A stretch of DNA of 64,000 nt from Chitinophaga sp. E66 (GCA_019285755.1 CP079103.1:1922001-1986000); one strand, 5' to 3'. Positions 11,806 through 23,215 are shown, counted from the first letter of the stretch. Translations and numbers: made by a program. The notes: generated by a model from the sequence alone, not told the origin.

Positions 11806-13287
11806 ATGATACTGCTGGCATTCATACTCTTTCCGCTTGCGGGCGCTTTCTGGCCTGGGCCTCCGCGGCCGTCCATGTCTCGCTTCCCCGTTGGGTGGCG
11901 CTGGGCGCCATGCTGGCCGGACTCATCCTTGCCGCAGGCATCTGGGTGCAGCCGGAACCGGCATCATTGGCAGGGGCCGACTGGCGCTACGTCTACAATC
12001 AGCCCTGGATGCCCCGTTTCGGCATCAGTCTCTCGCTGGCAATGGACGGCCTGAGCCTGCTGATGATCGTGCTTACGTTCTTCCTCGGCTCGATGGCGGT
12101 GCTGGTGTCCTGGAATGAGATACAGGACCGGACGGGTTTCTATTACTTCAACCTGCTGTTCGTGCTGGGGGAATTGCGGGCGTGTTCCTCGTGATGGACC
12201 TGTTCCTGTTCTATTTCTTTTGGGAAGTGATGCTCATCCCGATGTACTTCCTCATTGGCATATGGGGGCATGGGCGGCGGTTGTACGCTTCGCTGAAGTT
12301 CTTCCTGTTCACACAGGCGGGTGGCTTGCTCATGTTGCTTTCTATCCTTGGACTGTATTTCGTGCACGGCGCCTATACCGGCGTCTATACATTTTCTTAC
12401 GCGGCGCTGCTCCAAACGCCCGTAGAACAGGGAGTCGCGAGATGGCTGATGCTGGGCTTCATGGCGGCTTTCCTCGTCAAGTTGCCGGCCTTTCCCTTTC
12501 ATACCTGGCTGCCGGACGCGCATACGGAAGCGCCCACAGCAGGGTCGGTAATCCTGGCGGGATTGCTGCTGAAGACGGGGGCGTATGGCATTTTGCGGTT
12601 CGTTTTACCCCTGTTCCCGGAAGCCTGCCATGCCTTTGCGGAAGTGTTTATGCTGATGGGGGCAATAGGGATTCTTTATGGCGGACAACTGGCCTATGCG
12701 CAAACGGACTTCAAGCGGCTGGTGGCATATACGAGCGTCAGCCATATGGGATTTGTGCTGGTGGGGGCTTTTGCTTTCAATGAACTGGCCTACCAGGGCG
12801 TGGTGATGCAGATGATTACACATGGGATCAGTACAGGCGCGCTGTTCATGATCGCCGGGGTGTTGTATGAAAGGCTGCACACACGGGAGCTGGAAAAGAT
12901 GGGCGGACTGTGGGCTGCGTTGCCGGGATTAGGTACTGTTACCATGGTGTTCGTGATGGCCTCGTTGGGATTGCCGGGGCTGGGGAATTTCATTGCGGAG
13001 TTCCTGATTCTGGCCGGCAGCTGGCAGGCATCGCCCTGGATCACCGTACTGGCGGCCATTGGCCTGGTGGTGGCTACGGTGTATAGCCTGCGCATTATGC
13101 AGAAAGTTTTTTCGGGATATCGCTGCGCGAGTTCCGGTTGAAGGATATGACCTTCCGTGAAGCCGTGATGCTGATTCCGCTGGTGATCGCCATTATCTGG
13201 CTGGGGCTGTTTCCCCAGCGGGTGATCGACACGGCGTCAAGGCCGCTCCGGTTGTCGCTTTTGAATATAAAGACAAATAAACAGTAA
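11806..13287 (+). CDS. nuoM: NADH-quinone oxidoreductase subunit M
   Basis: Second antiporter-like subunit, about 494 aa with about 14 transmembrane helices. The conserved glutamate is in FFWEVMLIPMYFLIG, and proton-path residues lie in FHTWLPDAHTEAPTAGSVILA and AQTDFKRLVAYTSVSHMGF. Three single-base losses: C at about 11851, G in the run at about 12170, T in the run at about 13111. Start ATG at 11806, 18 bases after nuoL; stop at 13285-13287, two bases before nuoN. Confidence 0.93.
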
Positions 13288-13289
13288 GT

Positions 13290-14719
13290 ATGAGTCCGAA
13301 AGATCTGCTCGCCCTGTTGCCCATTCTGATTCTCAGCGGCGCCTCCGTGATCGCGATGCTCATGGTGGCGGTGCGCCGCCATCACCGGGTGATGCATGCC
13401 TTCACCGTGGCCGCTTTCCTCGTTGCGCTGCTGGCGCTTTTCCGCCAACCGGATGTAATGCCATACTTCGTGGCGCCGCTTTTCGTGGTCGATAAGTTCG
13501 CGGAATTTAATACGGGGCTAATCCTGGCGGCGGGGTTAAGCGTACTGTTGCTGTCCTACAATTATTTTGAGCAGCGGGAAGAGCGGAAGGAGGAATACTA
13601 TATTCTTTTGTTGCTGGCTACGGTGGGCGGGATAGTTTTGCTGGTGAGCCGGCATTTCGTGTCGCTTTTCCTGGGGCTGGAAACGATGAGCATCAGCCTG
13701 TACGGGTTGATCGCCTATCTGCGGGCCAGGGAGCGGTCAGACGAGGCGGGGATTAAATACCTCTTACTGGCGGCATTATCGTCCGCGTTCCTGCTCTTTG
13801 GTATGGCGCTCGTCTATGCCGAATCGGGAACCATGGATTTCGTGGGGATAGGCCAATACCTGAAAGGCGTTTCCAGGCGCCGGTGACGATCGTGGCAGGG
13901 TTCGGGCTCATGCTGATCGGCGTGGGCTTTAAACTGGGGATCGTGCCATTCCATATGTGGGCGCCGGATATTTATGAAGGCGCGCCGCTGCCAGTTGCGG
14001 CATACATCGCCACTGTTTCCAAAGGCAGTATGCTGGTGTTGCTGATGCGGTTTTACCGGGACGTGAACGGCTATGAGTATACGATATTATGGTGGGTGCT
14101 GGCTATCATCGCCATGGCCAGCATGTTTGCCGGCAATTGGCTGGCGCTCATGCAGCGCAACGTTAAACGTCTATTGGCGTATTCCTCGATCTCGCATATG
14201 GGATATATCCTTATCGCTTTCCTGGCCGGCTCGGAAGCAGGGCAGGAGGCGGTGATGTTTTACCTGGTGGCTTATGTGATTACGAGCATCGGGGCGTTCG
14301 GGGTGCTGGCGTTGCTGAGCGATGAGAAGAACGATGCGGAAATGCTGGAGGATTTCAGCGGCTTGTTCTGGCGGCAACCCTGGCTGGCAGCCATCTTTAC
14401 GGCGATGTTATTATCTCTCGCGGGGATTCCGCTGACCGCGGGCTTCATCGGCAAGTTTTACGTGGTGGCGGCGGGCGTTAGCTCGGGGCTCTGGTTGCTG
14501 CTGGCCTTGCTGGTGATAAACAGCGTAATCGGTTTGTTTTATTATATACGCCTGGTGGCAGTGATGTTTCAGCCGCAGGAGCGTGTGCAGGCGCGGAAGC
14601 GGCTTCCGTTTTTCGGGGTGTTCGCACTGTCTGCCCTGATGGTATTGCTGTTATGGCTGGGGATATATCCTTCCACCCTCATCGCCATGATCCGGGATAT
14701 GATGTTGTCTATGGGATGA
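13290..14719 (+). CDS. nuoN: NADH-quinone oxidoreductase subunit N
   Basis: Third antiporter-like subunit, about 477 aa, last gene of the operon. LFLGLETMSISLYGLIAYLR has the conserved glutamate near residue 130. FHMWAPDIYEGAPLPVAAYI and QRNVKRLLAYSSISHMGYIL are the family signatures. One T is missing in the run at about 13869, where the frame changes. It is followed 24 bases later by a strong hairpin terminator. Confidence 0.94.
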
Positions 14720-14742
14720 TTGGTCCTACCTTCACTGGATGC

Positions 14743-14771
14743 AGCCCGCTTTCAAAAGAAGCGGGCTTTTT
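14743..14771 (+). terminator. Rho-independent terminator of the nuo operon
   Basis: Perfect 9-bp stem AGCCCGCTT (14743-14751) / AAGCGGGCT (14759-14767), 7-base loop, then a run of T. It lies 24 bases after the nuoN stop. Confidence 0.9.
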
Positions 14772-14908
14772 CATGATGGCCGTCTACGGCTGTAAGAAAA
14801 ATTATCGGGAGGTGAAACTTTCCGGAATTTTGCCCCGTATATGACCATGAACCAGACCCAAATACTGTACAACAACCTTTCTTAAACGAACCCATAAACC
14901 AAGATGAT

Positions 14909-15613
14909 ATGGCTGAAAAACTGATCGTTCCACAGGAACAGGACGGGCGTGCCATGCTCTCAACGAAAGGCCAGCAGCGCCGGAAATTTCTCTCGCTTTT
15001 TGCGGGAACCGCCGCTGCGGCTACGTTGATGCAAGCCTGCTCCAACGATGACAATCCTTCGCCGGACAATGGCGTGAACCTCGGCAGCGGAGATATCGGC
15101 ATTCTCAACTATGCCTACGCCCTGGAGCAACTGGAGGCGGCTTTCTACATCCGTGTTACGCAGACCTTCTTCAGTGGCGCCACGGCCACGGAACAGCAAT
15201 TCCTCAATGACATCCGCGATCATGAGATCGCCCACCGGGAATTCTTCCGGAATGCGCTGGGCGGTAAGGCCATCCCGGCGCTGGAAGTAGATTTCAGTAA
15301 GATCGACTTCACCAGCAGGGCCAGCGTGCTCGGTACGGCGAAGGCATTTGAAGATCTGGGCGTGGCGGCGTACAACGGCGCGGGCAAGCTGATCACGGAT
15401 GGCGGATATCTGTTACTGGCAGGTAAGATCGTTTCGGTGGAAGCACGGCACGCGGCTATGATCCGCGATCTCCTCAGCAACGGTTCCTTCGCGGATAATA
15501 CGGCTGTGGATGCCAACGGCCTGGACCTCGCCATGGCGCCCGGCGATGTGCTGAAAGTTGCCGGCGGGTACCTGAAATCGAAGATCAACGCTTCCAACCT
15601 TCCTACTTCCTGA
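14909..15613 (+). CDS. Exported ferritin-like domain lipoprotein
   Basis: A 234-aa ferritin-like protein (Ferritin_2/DUF4439 style), uninterrupted. Residues 20-45 contain QRRKFLSLF, a twin-arginine-like motif, followed by an alanine-rich segment and a lipobox ending in the cysteine of LMQACS, so it is probably a periplasm-facing lipoprotein. The four-helix core has glutamates in ALEQLEAAFY, HEIAHREFF and SVEARHAAM, which resemble ferroxidase ligands of a di-iron site. The physiological role is unknown; iron handling or desiccation/oxidative stress is possible. It is followed 16 bases later by a paralogue, suggesting an operon born of duplication. Confidence 0.85.
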   Translation: MAEKLIVPQEQDGRAMLSTKGQQRRKFLSLFAGTAAAATLMQACSNDDNPSPDNGVNLGSGDIGILNYAYALEQLEAAFYIRVTQTFFSGATATEQQFLNDIRDHEIAHREFFRNALGGKAIPALEVDFSKIDFTSRASVLGTAKAFEDLGVAAYNGAGKLITDGGYLLLAGKIVSVEARHAAMIRDLLSNGSFADNTAVDANGLDLAMAPGDVLKVAGGYLKSKINASNLPTS

Positions 15614-15629
15614 CCTTAAACTGTCCATC

Positions 15630-16470
15630 ATGAACATCGAACATATCATTACCGAAATAGAACAAAAAGACCCGGAAGTCTACGACCGCCTTAGCAGCCG
15701 GCGCTCCGCCATCAGCGGGATCGCCAGTCTCGGCGGCAAGCTGGCCCTCGCGGCCATCCCCTTTGCGCTGGGAAGCCTGTTTAAAAAGGCTTATGGCCAA
15801 TCTACCTCGGGCATCGTGTCTGTCCTGCAATACGCCCTGACCCTCGAATACCTCGAAGCGGAGTTCTATACCCTGGGCGCCGCCGCCCCGGACTGGTACC
15901 CGCGGGCCGCCCTCCGGCGCCATCGCTACCATCCGCGACCATGAGAATGCGCACGTGGCGTTGTTGAAAAGCACCATCACCACGCTCGGCGCTACCCCGG
16001 TGACTAAACCCACTTTCGATTTTACCGCGGGCGACGGTAGCGGGAATGGTCCTTTGAAAGGCGTATTCTCCAATTATCCGCTCTTCCTGGCGGTAGCGCA
16101 GACGTTCGAGGATACCGGTGTACGGGCCTATAAGGGGCAGGCCGGCGAACTGATTTCCAATAACGACATCCTTACCGCGGCGCTGAAGATCCACAGCGCG
16201 GAGGCCCGCCATGCCGCACATATCCGTTACATGCGCCGCAATCTGACTTCGAATACGACCATCAAGCCCTGGATAACCGGGAAAGACACCGGCGGTATCG
16301 GTGACCTCGTACAATCCAGCTATAACGGGGAAGAGGTGACCTCACAGGCCGGCATTAACATCGTAGGCATCAACGGTACCGGCGTGAGCGCTAACGCCGC
16401 CACCGAGGCGTTCGATGAGCCGCTGAGCAAAGACGCGGTGCTGGCCATCGTGGCGCCCTTTATCGTATAA
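15630..16470 (+). CDS. Second exported ferritin-like protein (paralogue)
   Basis: About 280 aa, same family and arrangement as the preceding gene. The N-terminus has SSRRSAISGIASLGGK and a hydrophobic stretch ending in KKAYGQ, again a Tat-like signal but without a lipobox. Helix motifs ALTLEYLEAEFYTLG, RDHENAHVALL and HSAEARHAAHIR carry the expected Glu/His residues. The frame changes at about 15885-15925, within GC-rich sequence, by a net two-base loss (or one gain). The C-terminal EPLSKDAVLAIVAPFIV is typical of this subgroup. Followed by a terminator. Confidence 0.85.
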
Positions 16471-16491
16471 TCTTACTAGTTTTCCATTACG

Positions 16492-16524
16492 CCGCGTTCC
16501 GGGTCCGCCGGGCGCGGTTTTTTT
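16492..16524 (+). terminator. Rho-independent terminator after the ferritin-like pair
   Basis: Stem CCGCG (16492-16496) / CGCGG (16513-16517), with extra pairing in the loop (CCGGG), followed by seven T (16518-16524). Confidence 0.8.
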
Positions 16525-16683
16525 ATGGGTGGAGTTGCGGTAGGGGCTGAGTGTCAACCGCCTGTATCGATCTGGGCCCACCGGTCCTGAATTTAAACGG
16601 CAGTGCGGCCTGAATGGGAGATTTATGCTTATTTTGCGCTGCTGTCGTTTCAATGACGGCATCTATCAAACCCAAGTCTGCTT

Positions 16684-19600
16684 ATGATACAGAAAAGTAT
16701 GTTCCTTGCCGCCAGCGCGTTCCTGCTGGCCGGCGCCTCCGTCACCATGGCGCAAAGCCCCACCAAATTGCTCCGCAACCCCTCCGTGAGCGCGCAACAC
16801 GTGGCATTTATGTATGGCGGTGATATCTGGATAGCGAACCGCGATGGCTCCGCACCCAAAAGACTGACCGTCAACCCTGCCTTCGAACAGGAGCCGTTTA
16901 TCTCCCCGGATGGTAAATGGGTAGCGTTTACCGGCAATTATGACGGGAATAACGATGTCTACATCGTACCGGTAGAAGGCGGCGAGCCCCGCCGCATCAC
17001 CTGGCACCCCTCCTCGGAAGTGGTAAGGGGATGGGTGGATAACGAGCATATCCTTTTCGCATCTGGCCTGGAGTCGCCCACCAGCCGCACCATGCGGCTA
17101 TATAGCGCCCCTCTCAAAGGCGGCCTCCAGCAACCGCACCAACGCATCCCCGAAGCCACGCAGGGCGCCGTATCGCCGGATGGTAAATTCACGGCCTATA
17201 TCAAGAACCCCGACCCGACGGAAGGCGGTTCCGTTTACCGGCCGTTTAAACGCTACCGTGGCGGATACGCGCCTAAGATCTGGATATTTAACCATGCCAA
17301 TAACCAGATAGAAGAGATCCCCGGAGAAAATGCCAACAACATCCGCCCGCAGTGGATCGGTAAAAGCGTGTATTTCCTGAGCGACCGTAATCATACCATG
17401 AACGTCTTCCGCTACGATACCGATTCGAAGCAGCTGACACAGGTAACGCAGTATAAGTCTGATGACGTGAAATCTCTCACCGGCGATGGTAAAACCCTGG
17501 CCTTCGAGCAGGCGGGAACGCTTCACCTCCTCGATCCCGGTACGGGTAAGGTAACCGACCTGTCAGTAACCATCAGGACGGACATTCCTTCCAAACGCGC
17601 CCGCTACGAAAAGCTCTCCAGCTTTGAAAACGTGTTCCTGTCGCCCACAGGCGCCAGGCTCCTGGTGCAAGGCCGTGGCGAGATACTGTCTGTGCCGAAG
17701 GAAAAAGGAGATGTACGCAATATCTCCAATTCTCCCGGTTCCCATGAAAGACTGCCGGGTTGGTCGCCAGACGGGAAGTATATCTCCTATGTGTCTGATA
17801 AAGACGGCAACTACAAGCTCATCCTGCGCGACCAGAAAGCCATGGATACTCCCATCGAGATCGAGCTGGGTAAGACGGTTTACTACTTCGGCCTGGCCTG
17901 GTCTCCGGATAGCAAAAGATCGTATACAGCGACGCGCACTTCAACCTGTTCGTTTTGGATATAGCCAGCAGGAAGATCACTAAAGTGGCGAACTATGCCA
18001 ACGGGTCCATCCCTTCCGGCAGCGGCAGTTACTTCCAACAGAGCTGGTCTCCCGATTCCAAATGGATCACCTTCCTGAATGCGGAAGAGAATGGGTTCGA
18101 CGCGGTATTCATGTATGAAGTGGCCACCGGTAAAACCGTTCGGGTCACAGATGGCATGAGCGATGCCGGCGCGCCTTCGTTCAGCGCAGACGGAAAATAC
18201 CTCTTCTTCCCCGCCAGCACCAACAGCGGCGCGGGCCTGAGCGGGCTGCATATGCAAACATATGACCGTGCCTCCGCTTCGAACCTATACGCAGCCGTGC
18301 TGTCAAAAAGCACGGCCACGCCGTTCACTCCGGAGAGCGATGAAGAAACCGTAAAGTCCGACGATAAAGACAAGGATAAGAAAAAGATACCGCCAAAACT
18401 GCGGCCGCCAAGCCTGAAGCCTCAGCTGTTGACGCGGACGGCATTCAGCAGCGTATTATCACTATCCCGGTTCCTGCCGGCCGCATTTATGGCGTTAACG
18501 GATCTGTAAAGACAAGATCTTCTTCACTGATGGCGGCGAGATCAGGTACTTCGACCTGAAAGAACGCAAGACCGAGACCTTTACGAAAGGCGGCGGCTTC
18601 CTCATCAGTGCGGATGGCAAGAAGATGCTCGTGCCCGGCGGCGGTAACAATTACCAGATCGTAGGGACGGAGCGCAAGCCCGGCCCCGGAGAAGGGAAGG
18701 TAGACCTGTCTAATGTGACGGTATATGTGGACCCTGCGGCCGAGTGGAAGCAGATATTTGATGAAGTGTATAAGATCGAGAAAGACTTCTTCTACGTAAA
18801 AAATATGCACGGCGTGGATTGGGATGCCAATCGCCGTAAATACGAAGCCCTGCTGCCCCATGTGAGCAGTCGTGCCGATCTGACCTACCTGCTCAACGAA
18901 ATGATGAGCGAAATGGTGGTAGGGCACAACTACGTGGGCCTGGGCGATATGCCTTCCGGTCCGAACGTGAACGTGGGCATGCTGGGTGCAGATTATGAGA
19001 TCAGCGAAGGCCGCTATCGTATCGCGAAGATCTATAATGGCGAAAGCTGGAACCCTGAAGCCAAATCCCCTTTGTCTGTTCCGGGACTGAATGTGAAGGA
19101 AGGGGATTACATCCTGGCCGTAAATGGTGTTCCCCTTACGGCAACCACCAGCATCCATGAACTGATGCAAAACCAGGCCGGTCGCCAGGTGACGTTGAAA
19201 GTGAATGGCAGCGCTTCTGAATCGGGCGCCCGCGACATCGTGGTGGAGGCTATATCTATCAGTGGCGAGTGCATTGCGGTATGTGGACTGGGTAGAAGGC
19301 AACCGCCGCAAGGTGGATCAGCTCAGCGGCGGCAAGATCGCTTACCTGCATATGATCAATACCGGCCGCGAAGGTTATAACTCTTTCAATCGCTATTACT
19401 ATGCGCAAGCCGATAAGAAAGCATTGCTCCTGGATGAGCGCTTCAATGGCGGAGGCTCTGTGGCTGACTACGTCATTGACGTCCTGAACCGCGATGTAAT
19501 GAGCTATTGGGGCGTGCGCGACGGTCGCAGCTTCACTACGCCGGGCAACGGTATCTACGGGCCGAAAGCGATGCTGATCAATGAATACGCCGGCTCCGGC

Positions 19601-19936
19601 GGGGATATGATGCCCTGGATGTTTAATTACAAGAAACTCGGCAAGCTGGTAGGCAAGCGCACCATGGGTATCCTGGTGGGGATCAGTGGCTATCCTTCGC
19701 TGATCGACGGCGGGTATGTAACTTCTCCCAGTTTTGGTATCTACGATGCTAACGGCAGGTGGATCATCGAAAATGTGGGAACACCGCCGGATGTGGATGT
19801 GGAACAAACGCCGGGAGATGTGATAGCCGGGCGTGATCCGCAGCTGGAGAAAGGCGTGCAGATCCTGTTGGATGAACTGAAAACCAAGACCTGGCAACCG
19901 GTTCCGAAACCGGCAGACCCGGTGCGGGTGAAATAA
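16684..19936 (+). CDS. Tricorn-like protease, S41 family
   Basis: About 1,085 aa secreted tricorn-type protease. Signal peptide residues 1-23 end in VTMAQ. Two WD40/PD40-like beta-propellers follow (SPDGKWVAFTG, WSPDGKYISYVS and similar repeats), then a core C1 region, a PDZ domain (GLNVKEGDYILAVNGVPL) and the C2 peptidase core. The nucleophile serine is in EYAGSGGDMMPW and the glutamate near the end in IENVGTPPDVDVE. The histidine region reads VVGHNYVG, so glycine precedes the catalytic histidine where archaeal tricorn has serine. Four indels: A at about 17922, G at about 18391, A at about 18511, and a two-base loss at about 19269. Probably degrades peptides in the periplasm. Monocistronic between two terminators. 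Confidence 0.9.
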
Positions 19937-19957
19937 TCCCCGGAATGCACATAATTG

Positions 19958-19995
19958 AACGGCCGCCTGGAGAACGCTCCGGGCGGCCGTTCCTT
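19958..19995. terminator. Bidirectional terminator between tricorn and SDR genes
   Basis: Perfect 10-bp stem AACGGCCGCC (19958-19967) / GGCGGCCGTT (19982-19991), with further GGAG/CTCC pairing in the loop. T-rich on the + side (TCCTTTT). It lies between convergent genes. Confidence 0.85.
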
Positions 19996-20727
19996 TTAGC
20001 CGTTCTTCATGATCCTTTCCGCCAGGGCGGGCGAGAGGCGGGAAAGCCATTTTAGGTGGTTGCTTTTCCCGATATGCTGCTCTTCTTCATCACGGAGAAA
20101 ACGCCTGAAGAAGGTAGTTGCCAGTAGATCGGGGTGCATTTTTCCGGAGCTCCGGCCGGCCGTCATGGCGGTGTCTACCAGAGGAGGGATGATATCGAAC
20201 ACTTTTACAGGCGTGCCTTCGAGCTGGTAACGGAGGGCTTTGGCAAATGTGTGGACAGCGGATTTAGTGGCGCAGTAAACAGGTGCGGAGCGCTTCGGGG
20301 CGATGTACAAAGCGCTGCTGACGAAAACGACGGCTGCCGCGGGGCATGCGATGAGTTGCGGCAGTAACCGGGAAGTAAGTAATAGGGGTGATAGAAGATT
20401 GATGTTCGTTTCTGCAACGATTTCTCCTGAATGGTCTGCGGTGGCGAGGTCATAGTTGTATTGCACGCCGGCGTTGTTGATGAGAATATTGAGGCCGGGG
20501 TGAGTGTCTTGCAGGTAGTGGTATAATTCGTCCAGGTTTGCAGGATTTGAAAGATCAGACCGGAAAGTGTGGATGCCGGGGAGTTGATGGGCGGCGGATG
20601 CCAGTCTGCCGGCGTCGCGGCCGGTAATGATCACGCGGTTGTTATGGCCGTGGAATTGCTTTGCCAGTGACAGGCCTATGCCTGAGGAGCCGCCGGTAAT
20701 GAGGACGGTATTGTCGGAAGATTGCAT
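19996..20727 (-). CDS. Short-chain dehydrogenase/reductase (DltE-like)
   Basis: Classical SDR of 243 aa, uninterrupted. The Rossmann dinucleotide motif TGGSSGIG is at residues 11-18, NNAG near residue 84, and the active-site tyrosine/lysine in YCATK near residue 150, with an upstream catalytic serine in VFVSSALY. Substrate unknown; the C-terminal part resembles DltE/YbbO-type oxidoreductases. The Crp/Fnr-like regulator ends about 70 bases upstream of its start, so both may be on one transcript. Confidence 0.9.
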   Translation of the reverse strand: MQSSDNTVLITGGSSGIGLSLAKQFHGHNNRVIITGRDAGRLASAAHQLPGIHTFRSDLSNPANLDELYHYLQDTHPGLNILINNAGVQYNYDLATADHSGEIVAETNINLLSPLLLTSRLLPQLIACPAAAVVFVSSALYIAPKRSAPVYCATKSAVHTFAKALRYQLEGTPVKVFDIIPPLVDTAMTAGRSSGKMHPDLLATTFFRRFLRDEEEQHIGKSNHLKWLSRLSPALAERIMKNG

Positions 20728-20799
20728 GAGTCAGCAGTTTATTGTCTGCGGCAAAGCTCGGTCAGGTTAAAAAGGAATCCATGTACATAGGTAAAGAAA

Positions 20800-21378
20800 T
20801 CACCGGCCGGAGGCCTTCCTGCGGATGCGGCTGAGTTGTGTTGCGGAAACGCCGAGGTATGCCGCGATATGGTATTGCGGGATGGAAGTCTCCAGCGCCG
20901 GGAACCGTTCCTGGAACAGCCGGTAACGCGCTTCCGTGTCCAGCTGAACGATCTCGATCTCGCGCTGCTCCTTGTCTACGAAGAACCGTTCCGCCAGGAT
21001 GCGCGGCGCGCTCCAGGTCCGGGCAGGTATCGAATAATTGACGGAACGGGGTGTAAGGGGCCGTGTATACGATACAATCCGTTAAAGCCTCCTGTGGAAT
21101 CAGGTTGGGCTGGCCCGTGATCAGCGAAGCGTAACCGCCGATAAAGCAGGGCGGGGTAAAGAAGTGCTTGTTATATTCCTGTCCTGCCGCGTTCCGGTAG
21201 TATGCCCTGACGATCCCTGTCTCCAGGAAACCGATCTCCCGCGCAAGTTGACCTTCCCGGATGAAGTGTTCTCCTTTTTTCAGTTGTGTCTTTGAGAACA
21301 AAGGATATACCTGTTCCCATGTGGAGGGGGAAACAGGCGTAAGCTGACTGAGGAAGCGGTAGAGGTTGTCGGGGGCAT
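20800..21378 (-). CDS. Crp/Fnr-family transcriptional regulator
   Basis: About 193 aa. The N-terminal cyclic-nucleotide-binding-like domain includes LKKGEHFIREGQ and LETGIVRAYYR. The C-terminal winged helix contains IAAYLGVSATQLSRIRRKAS, the recognition helix typical of Bacteroidota Crp/Fnr proteins. No cysteines suited to an Fe-S sensor are seen, so an Fnr-type oxygen sensor is unlikely. Two indels: a C-run loss (G run on +, 21371-21375) right after the ATG at 21378, and a two-base loss in a GCGC repeat at about 21004-21010. Downstream of the susCD pair on the same strand but separated by a terminator; likely partner is the SDR gene. Confidence 0.85.
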
Positions 21379-21428
21379 GATCAGGTTATTGGGAATTAAA
21401 TATACGTTTTATACCGGCCTTTAAAGCG

Positions 21429-21454
21429 AAAGGCGCCCCAATGCGGGCGCCTTT
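21429..21454 (-). terminator. Terminator downstream of susD
   Basis: Perfect 9-bp stem AAAGGCGCC (21429-21437) / GGCGCCTTT (21446-21454) with an 8-base loop, 20 bases past the susD stop. T-rich on both sides. Confidence 0.75.
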
Positions 21455-21474
21455 CTTTATGGCAGAGGGATAAA

Positions 21475-23215
21475 TTATAGTCCGTCTACCCATTCCGGGT
21501 TCTGCGACAGGTTTTGTTATTCTGCCTTTCCTGGATGGGAATAGGTTGCAGGTAGTCTCTGTCTTCACGGAAGGTTTTGGTCGTGGTACGGTTGATGAGC
21601 ACATTGCCCGCGCCGTTTTCCAGTTCGATCTCCGTGCCCAGTTTGAAATATTGAACGCCGGCTACCGCGGGTTTAGGTTTCTCGCCCGTGTAGATATGCA
21701 CGTCGATCTTGCCGTTACGGTCAGGTCGTATTCGCCGGGACCGGGAAGTACATGCCTTTGAAGGGGCGTACCACGCTCTGTCCGGATTTCCAGCGCATGA
21801 GGTCGTTCCAGCGGTGGCTTTCCATCACCAGTTCAATCCTTCTTTCGCGGCGGATCTCCAGGATAACGCCTTTATTGGCGCCGGTCACGCCGGGGTATTG
21901 CGCTTCCATGTAAGGATCTACATTGGCATTAGCGGCAGCCATATCCAGGTTGGGCATGCCAACGCGGTCGCGTAGTTCGAAGATGGATTTGTTAAGGTCC
22001 GCCTGCGTGAGGGTGCCCAGTTCCGCTTTAGCTTCCGCGAAGTTCAGCAACACTTCCGCGTAACGGAAAATGGGCATGGAGTTAATGGAGCGGTTGTAGG
22101 AATCGAAAGACATGTCCGTTACAAACTTGATCAGCTGATAACCGGTAACGCTGGCGCCGAAGTCGGGTGTCAGCGGGTTGGTGGTACCAATGCGGGCGTA
22201 GCCCGGTGTACGGATAGTCTGCGACAGCCGCGGGTCGCGGTTCTGCGTTTCGCTGTAGAAGGTAATGGTGTCATAGCGGGGATGTCCGTGAAGCGGGATC
22301 CGTCTGCCATGAGGTAAGTGTTTACCAGTTGCTTTTCCAGACCGGGCTTGCCGTAGGACGAAGTAATGGTATAATAGTTCATGTTATGCCAAACCGACAA
22401 CTCGTTGCTGAAGGTCCTTGCCAGGATGATTTCATCCTTGATGGGCGCGATGGATGCGAAGAGCTCCGGTATGCCTTGTTAGGGGTAGACTTGTAGATCT
22501 TATATTTTTGCTGTCGATCAGCGTTTCGGAGATAGTAGCTGATTTACGCAGCAGGTCTTCCCATCCCGCCTCATTGCGGTACTTTTTCCAGGTGCCTTCG
22601 AACAGGCAAATGCGGCTCAGCAGGGCCATGGCGGTATATTTGCTCACCATATCCGTTGAAACCGGGAAAGTAGCGTCGTCTATATTAGCGATGGCATATT
22701 CCAGGTCTTTGATGATGGAATCTACTACCAGCTTGCGGGGATCTCTCGCCTTGGTGAGCATTTCCTTGTCGTCTTTTTCGATGGTATGGGAATACCAGGG
22801 CACGTCGCCGAAACGCTGTACTTTATCATAATAGAAATAAGCGCGGAAGAATTTCGCTACACCGGCGAAACGGGCGGCTTGTGCTTCCGTCATCACGCGG
22901 TTGTAATTGTCGAGGAAGAAATTGATCTTCCGCAGCTCCGTCCACGTCCAGTTGCCACCGGTCAGGGCACGGTGCGGCGGCCGGTGATCTGGTCGCTGAG
23001 GGAGTTTTTACGACGTTGTCGATGTCTTCGTTGTACACGCCTTCCGCACTGGGGAACGCGCTGTAGAGAGAGTTCAGGTAGAATTTCGCTTCGTTGTCGT
23101 TATTGAAATACTGTTCGGGCGCGATCTGGGAGAGCGGCTGCCGGTCCAGGAACTTGCTGCAGCTGCTCAGAAGGCCGGCTGCGGCGAATGCTATGATGGA
23201 TAATTGCTTTTTCAT
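21475..23215 (-). CDS. SusD/RagB-family outer-membrane lipoprotein
   Basis: About 582 aa partner of the adjacent TonB receptor. It binds an extracellular nutrient (usually a glycan or peptide) and caps the SusC barrel. Signal peptide with lipobox LLSSCSKFLDR at residues 14-24. The family hallmark LDRQPLSQIAPEQYFN follows, then NSLYSAFPS, NYNRVMTEAQAARFAGVAKF, and the C-terminal INSMPIFRYAEVLLNFAEAK and ERRIELVMESHRWNDLMRW. About five single-base losses (near 21510, 21735, 22150-22290, 22490, 22985) break the frame. Lies 18 bases after susC. The substrate cannot be predicted, since no glycoside hydrolase is nearby. Confidence 0.9.

Noticed and set aside
1..14719. Complex I genes as decaying pseudogenes
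   Set aside because: Every interruption is a one- or two-base loss in a homopolymer or short repeat, and conserved residues continue unchanged in the next frame. Real decay would show mixed substitutions and larger deletions.
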